From contig CAUCXT010000066.1 of assembly GCA_958446835.1 (NCBI GenBank), forward strand, positions 1 to 10,709: DNA of 10,709 nt, in the 5' to 3' direction. The stretch comes from an uncultured Eubacterium sp. GTDB taxonomy: Bacteria; Bacillota; Clostridia; Lachnospirales; Lachnospiraceae. Below the pieces are notes generated by a model. The model was not told the origin of the DNA. It ran no database searches and saw nothing but the letters and a program-made list of their open reading frames with translations. The position numbers were made by a program, and so were the translations under genes. Below are positions 6,448 to 10,709 of the stretch, piece by piece (position 1 is the stretch's first letter; each line of letters opens with the position of its first letter).

Positions 6448-7098
6448 TTATTCAAGCACAAGCAAAAGTGCCATCTTGAACTTTCCGTTAGCGGTCACGC
6501 TGTGAAGTCCGTTCTTCTCAAAGCGAAAGCACTCACCCTCGTTAAGCTCATAGTCCTTGCCCTCGTAGCCGATTGTAGCCTTGCCCTCAAGTGCAAATAC
6601 AATAGCATTTCCCGGTGCTCTGTGAGGTGTAAGACCTGTGCCCTCATCAAATGCCATAAGAACATACTTCATTGTGCTGTTGCTCACAACGTCCATGTTG
6701 GCAATGCTGCCTTCCTCATAGGATATAAGATTCTTGAGTGCGAATACCTCGTTTGTCTTTACGTTTGCGTTCATATTATTATTCTCCTTTTCCAATATTA
6801 TTTCTGTGTACACCATTCCCTCTGATGTCTGCATTCCGCATAGCGTGCCCGCAGGAACTACGATTACCGAATCCGGCTCCATCGCAACAAGCCTTCTCTC
6901 TGCTCCCAGAACGAACTCGCCCTTTCCTGCTGCACCTATATACATTGTCATCCTGTCGTAGCTCTCCTGACTTATCGATGTGTCCTCACCCATCGAAAAA
7001 TAAGTCACCTTGTTGACCTCTCCAAGCTTAGAATCGCGCGAAACCGTCATACCACTTCTGATTGGGCGTAGCTGCTTAATGGTAAATACCTTATTCAA
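6448..7098 (-). CDS. Bicupin domain protein (TTG start)
   Basis: Two cupin beta-barrels lie in tandem in 216 residues: domain 1 at roughly 15-105 (DRMTMYIGAAGKGEFVLG, DSVIVVPAGTLCGM) and domain 2 at about 115-216 (GTGLTPHRAPGNAIVFALEG, GECFRFEKNGLHSV). In domain 2, His159 and His199 sit where cupin metal ligands fall; the usual HxH pair is reduced to one His, and domain 1 lacks obvious His ligands. The substrate is unknown; small cupins often bind sugars, oxalate-like acids or other small ligands. The start is TTG at 7098 because a perfect AGGAGG (complement of 7107-7112) lies 8 bases upstream. Starting at the in-frame ATG at 7173 would put the initiation site well upstream, in the spacer shared with the HxlR gene. 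It is divergent from that regulator, its probable controller. Confidence 0.88.
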   Translation of the reverse strand: MNKVFTIKQLRPIRSGMTVSRDSKLGEVNKVTYFSMGEDTSISQESYDRMTMYIGAAGKGEFVLGAERRLVAMEPDSVIVVPAGTLCGMQTSEGMVYTEIILEKENNNMNANVKTNEVFALKNLISYEEGSIANMDVVSNSTMKYVLMAFDEGTGLTPHRAPGNAIVFALEGKATIGYEGKDYELNEGECFRFEKNGLHSVTANGKFKMALLLVLE

Positions 7099-7106
7099 TC
7101 TAAGTT

Positions 7107-7112
7107 CCTCCT
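7107..7112 (-). promoter_or_regulatory. Ribosome binding site that fixes the TTG start of the bicupin gene
   Basis: The - strand reads AGGAGG, then AACTTAGA, then TTG AAT AAG. The perfect Shine-Dalgarno with 8-base spacing decides for the TTG at 7098 over the in-frame ATG 25 codons upstream. Confidence 0.8.
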
Positions 7113-7134
7113 GTTCTACCTTGCTATATTCTGC

Positions 7135-7143
7135 AATATACCA
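7135..7143 (-). promoter_or_regulatory. Possible extended -10 promoter of the bicupin gene
   Basis: The - strand reads TGGTATATT, an extended -10 (TGN plus TATATT), about 37 bases before the TTG start. No good -35 is present 17 bases upstream, so the assignment is tentative. Confidence 0.35.
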
Positions 7144-7181
7144 TATAATATTCCCAAAAGAAAGTACGCACATTCAGGTTA

Positions 7182-7198
7182 TATACTTACCTAAAGTA
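7182..7198. promoter_or_regulatory. Candidate HxlR operator overlapping a -10 box
   Basis: TACTT (7184-7188) and AAGTA (7194-7198) form a perfect 5-bp inverted repeat around ACCTA in the divergent spacer. The left arm overlaps TATACT (7182-7187), a possible -10 for the HxlR gene that lacks a clear -35. HxlR proteins bind short inverted repeats as dimers and are often autoregulated, so this is a natural operator candidate. Confidence 0.45.
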
Positions 7199-7228
7199 AA
7201 GCGTCGTGGGTTGACAAGGAGGAATAGT

Positions 7229-7585
7229 ATGTCTGAACAAATACCAAAATGTGGCTGCTGCCACACCGGAGAAACCATAAACGACACTGATTTTGGATAT
7301 ACGCTGTCACTGATTAATGGTAAATATAAGCTGGTCATAATCTACTGGCTAGCACAGCACCAGTCTGTCATGCGCTACAATGAACTCAAGCGCTGTCTCG
7401 GCGGAATATCGCACAAGACCATCAGCAGCACACTCAAGGAGATGGAGGCGGATTCTCTCATAATAAGAACGGAATACCCACAGATTCCGCCTAAAGTCGA
7501 ATACAGCCTGTCTGAGCGCGGGAAATCGCTTATCCCAATCCTAGTTGCCATGTGTAACTGGGGAAGCGAACATAAGCCTGAGTAG
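7229..7585 (+). CDS. HxlR-family winged-helix transcriptional regulator with CxCC N-terminus
   Basis: This is a 118-residue MarR/DUF24-type regulator, normal length for the family. ATG 7229 has AAGGAGG (7216-7222) 6 bases upstream; the frame is open further back but has no comparable site. The winged helix is visible: TLSLINGKYKLVIIYWL (25-41), corresponding to the usual LxxIGGKWKxxIL; the recognition region RYNELKRCLGGISHKTISSTLKEME (49-73); and the wing through PPKVEYSLSERGKSL (87-101). The N-terminus holds Cys8, Cys10, Cys11 and His12 in PKCGCCHTGE. Family members such as YodB, CatR and HypR sense electrophiles or oxidants through an N-terminal cysteine, so a thiol or metal sensor is plausible but inferred. 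It is divergent from the bicupin gene, its most likely target besides itself. Confidence 0.94.
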   Translation: MSEQIPKCGCCHTGETINDTDFGYTLSLINGKYKLVIIYWLAQHQSVMRYNELKRCLGGISHKTISSTLKEMEADSLIIRTEYPQIPPKVEYSLSERGKSLIPILVAMCNWGSEHKPE

Positions 7586-7597
7586 CACATAAAAGCT

Positions 7598-7646
7598 AAA
7601 AAGCCGAAGCATATCTTTATATATTATGGATATACTTCGACTTTTT
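7598..7646 (-). terminator. Terminator between convergent HxlR and metal ATPase genes
   Basis: Bases 7598-7615 and 7629-7646 form an 18-position inverted repeat with a 13-base loop, flanked by A-runs and T-runs. The two irregular positions are C-A mismatches in + strand RNA but G-U pairs in - strand RNA. The hairpin is therefore continuous and stronger for the ATPase transcript, though it probably serves both converging genes. Confidence 0.85.
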
Positions 7647-7716
7647 ATTTTGACATATATTTTTTAATTCATGTACATCATTAAATCATATATTTCATCA
7701 AATCATCTACGCCCGA

Positions 7717-9420
7717 TTACGGAAGCAGATTCTTCATGCTGTTGATTCCGATAAGCAATGTGGATGTGTTGTGGCACAGTGCCGATGTGGTCGGCTGGAT
7801 AACTCCCGCAACTCCAAGAACAATCAGCATTGTGTTAAAGCCTACTATTGTTCTGTAATTCTTGTGGATTCTCTTCATCAAAAGATTGCTTATCTGCTTT
7901 AAAGTAACCAGCTCATTCAGGTCATCCGCACCAATCGTTATATCGGCAATTTCCCTTGCAAGCTGCGCTCCGTCACTTATGGCAATTCCGACATCCGCCG
8001 CTGAAAGTGCAGGTGAATCGTTGATTCCGTCACCTATCATTATTACCTTTCTGCCTGCTGCCTTTTCCTTCTCAACGAAGCTTGCCTTATCCTGTGGAAG
8101 AACCTCAGAATAATACTCGTCAACTCCGACCTTCTTTGCTATGGCGGCTGCCGTCCTCTCGCTGTCTCCGGTCATCATTACAACCTTAGATATACCTGCC
8201 GCCTTAAGCTGTCTTATAACCTCCACAGCCTCATCGCGCACCGGATCCTCTATACAGATGACCGCCGCAAGCACTCCGTCGATTGCAAGGTAAAGATGTG
8301 AGTATTCAAGCGGAAGCTCATCATAGAGAGCCTTCTTGTCCTCCGGTATCGTCACATTTTCATCCTCAAATACGAAATGTGCACTTCCGATTACAACCCT
8401 CTTGTCACCTATCGCAGAGGCAATTCCATGTGCGACTATGTATTCAACCTTTGAGTGCATTTCACTGTGTTCAATTCCTTTGCTCTTAGCCGCTTCAACA
8501 ACCGCGCGCGCCATGGAATGAGGGAAATGTTCCTCAAGACATGCTGCAATCTTTAAAAGCTCATCCTCGCTATCGCCGTTAAATGATACAACCTTAGCCA
8601 CAACAGGCTGTGCCTTCGTGAGCGTGCCTGTCTTATCAAACACAATCGTGTCCGCGTCTGCCACAGCCTCAAGGAATTTTCCTCCCTTGACCGTGAGATG
8701 ATGATTGCCTGCCTCTCTAATTGCCGAAAGAACTGATACAGGCATGGCAAGCTTGAGCGCACAACTGAAATCTACCATCAGTACTGCCAGTGCCTTCGTT
8801 GTGTTGCGCGTGAGAAGCCATACAAGGCCGGTAGCCCCAAGGCTATACGGAACAAGCTTGTCCGCAAGGTGCTCAGCCTTGCTCTCAACGCCGGACTTAA
8901 GCTTCTCCGACTCCTCTATCATTGTGACAATCTTCTCATATCTGCTGTTGCCGCCTACGGACTGGACTTCAATCTCAAGCTCGCCCTCCTCGACAACCGT
9001 TCCCGCATATACAGTACTTGCCGGTTTCTTCTCCACAGGTATCGACTCACCCGTTAGGGAAGCCTGATTTACCATAGCCTCACCTTCCCTTACAACTCCG
9101 TCAAACGGAATCATATTTCCGACGCGCACTACTATGTGGTCACCCTTCTTAATCTGGTGGACAGGAACAAGCACCTGCTCCTCTCCCGCCTTGCACCATA
9201 CACTGCTCACATTGAGCGACATCGTTCTTGCAAGGTCATCAACCGATTTCTTGTGCGTCCACTCCTCAAGAAGCTCACCTATTCCAAGCATGAACATGAT
9301 CGAACCTGCCGTTCCTATATCGCCTCTTAACATGGATACGCCGATTGCTGTCGCATCAAGCACAGGAACCTCAATCTTTCTGTTCCACAGGCACTTTATA
9401 CCTGCCGCAATGTACTTCAC
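7717..9420 (-). CDS. Heavy-metal translocating P-type ATPase (P1B-type), catalytic part after an in-frame stop
   Basis: This holds almost the whole pump. From the GTG at 9420: TM pair about 17-52, actuator domain with SLTGES (121-126), TM pair about 193-231 containing FSCALK (218-223) in place of the usual CPx motif, phosphorylation site DKTGTLT (262-268), nucleotide-domain HFPHSMARA (298-306, replacing the usual SEHPxxxA), TGD (417-419), hinge GDGINDSP (463-470), and a C-terminal TM pair ending GINSMKNLLP. All catalytic residues are intact. The SCALK-type pump is common in Firmicutes beside DUF6110 proteins; the metal is not evident. The gene is in frame with 9427-9792 and separated from it only by TAA-AAT-GCA, so the two were one roughly 690-residue protein. 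GTG 9420 has no convincing ribosome binding site, so separate translation is doubtful. Confidence 0.93.
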   Translation of the reverse strand: MKYIAAGIKCLWNRKIEVPVLDATAIGVSMLRGDIGTAGSIMFMLGIGELLEEWTHKKSVDDLARTMSLNVSSVWCKAGEEQVLVPVHQIKKGDHIVVRVGNMIPFDGVVREGEAMVNQASLTGESIPVEKKPASTVYAGTVVEEGELEIEVQSVGGNSRYEKIVTMIEESEKLKSGVESKAEHLADKLVPYSLGATGLVWLLTRNTTKALAVLMVDFSCALKLAMPVSVLSAIREAGNHHLTVKGGKFLEAVADADTIVFDKTGTLTKAQPVVAKVVSFNGDSEDELLKIAACLEEHFPHSMARAVVEAAKSKGIEHSEMHSKVEYIVAHGIASAIGDKRVVIGSAHFVFEDENVTIPEDKKALYDELPLEYSHLYLAIDGVLAAVICIEDPVRDEAVEVIRQLKAAGISKVVMMTGDSERTAAAIAKKVGVDEYYSEVLPQDKASFVEKEKAAGRKVIMIGDGINDSPALSAADVGIAISDGAQLAREIADITIGADDLNELVTLKQISNLLMKRIHKNYRTIVGFNTMLIVLGVAGVIQPTTSALCHNTSTLLIGINSMKNLLP

Positions 9421-9426
9421 TGCATT

Positions 9427-9792
9427 TTATGCGGTAAAGCATGCTCTGAGAGGATATGGCAGGAACCATTTTCTCGCATAATGGAAAAATATTTTATCAA
9501 AGAGCTTATCCTGATACTCATGGCTTAAGCTTCTTCCTGTATTTCCCGCAACGGTCTCCGGTAGCTTCTCATTCTCGTATGAGAACTTTCTCTGAGTATC
9601 GATGATATTCTTTCTCTCTCCCTTATACTCTACAACCGCATCACCTGTTCTGTCATATACCTTAGCGAAAATCACGCTACCCTGCTTTTGAAGATAATAC
9701 TGTAATGTATCAGCCTGCTCACATGTCATCCGATAAGCGCAGACGTGTATCCTCATTCTGTTTCCATACTCATGTTTTATCTGAAATTTCAT
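9427..9792 (-). CDS. N-terminal fragment of the metal P-type ATPase, ended by premature TAA
   Basis: These 121 residues match the N-terminus of SCALK-type heavy-metal ATPases: a degenerate HMA-like fold without CxxC (KFQIKHEYGNRMRIHVCAYR, VIFAKVYDRTGDAVVEYKG), a linker, then the start of the first membrane region (KWFLPYPLRACFTA). The frame then meets TAA at 9427-9429 and continues in the same frame as the catalytic part. GGAG (complement of 9803-9806) lies 10 bases before the ATG. The break falls inside the first predicted membrane hairpin, so it is not a natural domain boundary. It is either a nonsense mutation, a sequencing error, or a site of readthrough or reinitiation; the first two are most likely. 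Confidence 0.85.
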   Translation of the reverse strand: MKFQIKHEYGNRMRIHVCAYRMTCEQADTLQYYLQKQGSVIFAKVYDRTGDAVVEYKGERKNIIDTQRKFSYENEKLPETVAGNTGRSLSHEYQDKLFDKIFFHYARKWFLPYPLRACFTA

Positions 9793-9820
9793 AACAAAAC
9801 AACTCCATTCTACTTTTCAG

Positions 9821-9854
9821 AAAAAATGGGACACGGTGTCAGACCCCTGTCCCA
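9821..9854 (-). terminator. Nested-palindrome element with T-run between the two metal genes
   Basis: TGGGACA (9827-9833) pairs with TGTCCCA (9848-9854). Inside are GACAC-G-GTGTC and GTC-A-GAC palindromes. On the - strand the hairpin is followed by TTTTTT (complement of 9821-9826), so it should act as an intrinsic terminator 6 bases after the small gene's stop and about 28 bases before the ATPase start. Its compact, GC-rich, nested form resembles dispersed REP-like repeats; that it is a repeat family is inference. Confidence 0.65.
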
Positions 9855-9860
9855 CTTTCC

Positions 9861-10184
9861 TTACTCAGCCTTAGTTTCCTCTTTTACTTCCTCTTCGTTC
9901 TTAATATCAGAGAAATCATCGGTAAACTCATCATAAACTGCTTCTTCCTTAGCTGCTCTATCCTCGTTAATGCTCTTTGCATCTGCGTAGATATCGCTGC
10001 AATTTTCTGAAACCGTGGAAACAGTCTTCATCACAAAATCCTTAGCCCTCAAAACTGCTGCTGTACAGTTAGTATAGAGCTTCTTTGCGTCCTTGCTTGA
10101 TAAAATCTTAATGCCAGCTGTACCGAATGCAACGCCTGCTGCAAAAAGTCCTGTCTTGCCCCAGTTAATCTTTGACTTACTTAT
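9861..10184 (-). CDS. DUF6110-like small protein of the metal ATPase operon (non-standard ATA start)
   Basis: The frame encodes about 107 residues: SKSKINWGKTGLFAAGVAFG, then TAGIKILSSKDAKKLYTNC, TAAVLRAKDFVMKTVSTV, a helical ENCSDIYADAKSINEDRAA segment, and an acidic tail (EEEVKEETKAE). The N-terminal stretch GLFAAGVAFGTAGIKIL is a single short membrane-type helix. The pattern matches the DUF6110 proteins that precede SCALK-type metal ATPases; their function is unknown. The expected start (Met-Ser-Lys) reads ATA-AGT-AAG at 10184, 9 bases after GGAGG (complement of 10194-10198). No ATG, GTG or TTG lies in frame between an upstream TGA and this point. The first conventional in-frame start is TTG at 10052, which would remove the conserved front half. 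So either ATA (or the nearby ATT) initiates, or the start codon has mutated. Confidence 0.75.
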   Translation of the reverse strand: MSKSKINWGKTGLFAAGVAFGTAGIKILSSKDAKKLYTNCTAAVLRAKDFVMKTVSTVSENCSDIYADAKSINEDRAAKEEAVYDEFTDDFSDIKNEEEVKEETKAE

Positions 10185-10193
10185 AACTATGTA

Positions 10194-10198
10194 CCTCC
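10194..10198 (-). promoter_or_regulatory. Ribosome binding site facing an ATA codon
   Basis: The - strand GGAGG is followed after 9 bases (TACATAGTT) by ATA in the frame of the DUF6110-like protein. Normal spacing and a strong core argue that this is the original initiation site. Confidence 0.65.
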
Positions 10199-10224
10199 GT
10201 ATTCAATAAGTATAATTTCCCTGC

Positions 10225-10271
10225 GTGCGTCAACAGATAGTTACATATATCTGTAGTTAGTTGTAACGCAC
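10225..10271 (-). promoter_or_regulatory. Structured 5' leader of the metal ATPase operon
   Basis: The outer arms GTGCGT (10225-10230) and ACGCAC (10266-10271) pair perfectly, continued by CAAC/GTTG after a two-base bulge. Inside, ACAGATA (10233-10239) pairs with TATCTGT (10248-10254) around an 8-base loop. An alternative pairing, GTTACA (10240-10245) with TGTAAC (10262-10267), excludes the first. It begins about 12 bases after the predicted transcription start and does not cover the ribosome binding site. It could be an RNA element or an operator for a metal-responsive repressor. Confidence 0.5.
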
Positions 10272-10289
10272 ACTCTTTTTTCAGCCGTT

Positions 10290-10318
10290 ATTATATCATT
10301 GTGATTTTGCAATCGCAA
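10290..10318 (-). promoter_or_regulatory. Promoter of the metal ATPase operon
   Basis: The - strand TTGCGA (complement of 10313-10318) and a perfect TATAAT (complement of 10290-10295) are 17 bases apart. Transcription would start near 10283, giving a leader of about 100 bases containing the inverted repeats at 10225-10271. Confidence 0.75.
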
Positions 10319-10491
10319 CAGCTATTCATAAAATTTTTGTAAACATTTTGCACTTGATATAAAAACTGATAAGTATTAAATTTAAAATAACAATATAAAC
10401 AACTATATAAAAAAATTGTATTATAGCTGTTCGCATATCACCAGTAATTGCAAAATCCAATGTATTCCAGCCAAAGGAGAACGTATAATTC

Positions 10492-10709
10492 ATGAATACA
10501 TCCATCGACAAATCAAATATAAAAATAGAAATTATAAGAAGCTCCAGAAAAACCCTTGCCATAGAAATCCGTCCCGACATGCGTGTTATTGTTCGCGCTC
10601 CCTATCAGGCTTCCGGCAGCTATATTGAACAGTTCGTCGCAAGCCGCGCCGACTGGATAGCTAGCCACCTCAGAAAAATGGAGGAGAGGAACCGTCAGCG
10701 AAACAACAC
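10492..10709 (+). CDS. YgjP-like zinc metallopeptidase domain protein (3' end missing)
   Basis: The 72 visible residues match the N-terminus of YgjP/DUF45 (M48-like, SprT-related) proteins: IEIIRSSRKTLAIEIRPDMR, then VIVRAPYQASGSYIEQFVAS and RADWIASHLRKMEE. In this family the zinc-binding HExxH lies further downstream, beyond the window, so catalytic residues cannot be checked. The cytoplasmic function is not well defined. The start is ATG 10492 with AGGAGA (10475-10480) 11 bases upstream; the frame has no stop before the window end. A weak promoter candidate (TTGATA 10354-10359, 17 bases, TAAATT 10377-10382) lies upstream in AT-rich sequence. It is divergent from the metal ATPase operon. Confidence 0.85.
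   Translation, partial: MNTSIDKSNIKIEIIRSSRKTLAIEIRPDMRVIVRAPYQASGSYIEQFVASRADWIASHLRKMEERNRQRNN

Noticed and set aside
7211..7216. Consensus TTGACA as a -35 box before the HxlR gene
   Set aside because: It overlaps the ribosome binding site, and the matching -10 would fall inside the coding sequence with no good hexamer.
7647..7716. Repeated ATCAT/AAATCAT words after the ATPase stop as a repeat array
   Set aside because: Short, irregular AT-rich words without constant spacing; expected by chance in this composition.
9861..10052. 63-residue protein starting at TTG 10052
   Set aside because: It lacks the conserved front GLFAAGVAFGTAGIKIL, which is encoded in frame upstream with a strong GGAGG. 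Treated as part of the longer gene with an abnormal start.
10326..10580. Small hydrophobic protein on the - strand (FFYIVVYIVILNLILISFYI)
   Set aside because: Its front is antisense to the start of the YgjP-like gene. The start nearest the non-overlapping part has no ribosome binding site, and the hydrophobic residues are what AT-rich noncoding DNA yields. A real membrane peptide cannot be excluded.

Overview
The window looks like chromosome from a low-to-mid GC Firmicute, most likely a Lachnospiraceae gut anaerobe (Roseburia / Agathobacter / Lachnospira / Butyrivibrio type). This rests on strong AGGAGG-type ribosome binding sites, a PdxS/PdxT pair, an AAA-ATPase-like/PD-(D/E)XK protein of the kind expanded in gut clostridia, and the pairing of a heavy-metal P-type ATPase with a small DUF6110-like protein. 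Species assignment is inference; no rRNA or marker gene is present.

Left part (1-2995, + strand): the pyridoxal 5'-phosphate synthase genes pdxS (5' end cut by the window edge) and pdxT are followed by a cation:proton antiporter. The antiporter has its own promoter and a leader that reads as a complete fluoride riboswitch (crcB motif). Its 3' half is shared with a 16-bp intrinsic terminator, a textbook ON switch. The apparent N-terminal extension of the antiporter frame is this RNA, so the protein starts at 1817.

Middle part (3002-7098, - strand): a charged conserved-hypothetical protein with an acidic low-complexity tail converges on the antiporter. It is followed by an AAA-ATPase-like/PD-(D/E)XK protein with its own promoter and terminator, then a short truncated coding remnant with a CxxC, a strong bidirectional terminator, and a bicupin protein that starts at TTG. 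The bicupin gene is divergent from a + strand HxlR-family regulator (7229-7585) with an unusual CxCC N-terminus. An inverted repeat in the shared intergenic region is a candidate operator.

Right part (7717-10709): a - strand heavy-metal unit runs promoter, structured leader, DUF6110-like small protein, hairpin with T-run, then the P1B-type ATPase. It carries three anomalies: the small protein has ATA where a start codon is expected, a terminator-like nested palindrome sits between the two genes, and the ATPase is split by an in-frame TAA. Together these suggest a decaying or unusually controlled locus. The window ends inside a + strand YgjP-like metallopeptidase gene.

The clearest regulatory system is the fluoride riboswitch/antiporter pair. 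It is a known riboswitch class, not a new one. The least explained items are the metal-ATPase leader RNA, the non-standard start, and the CxxC remnant.
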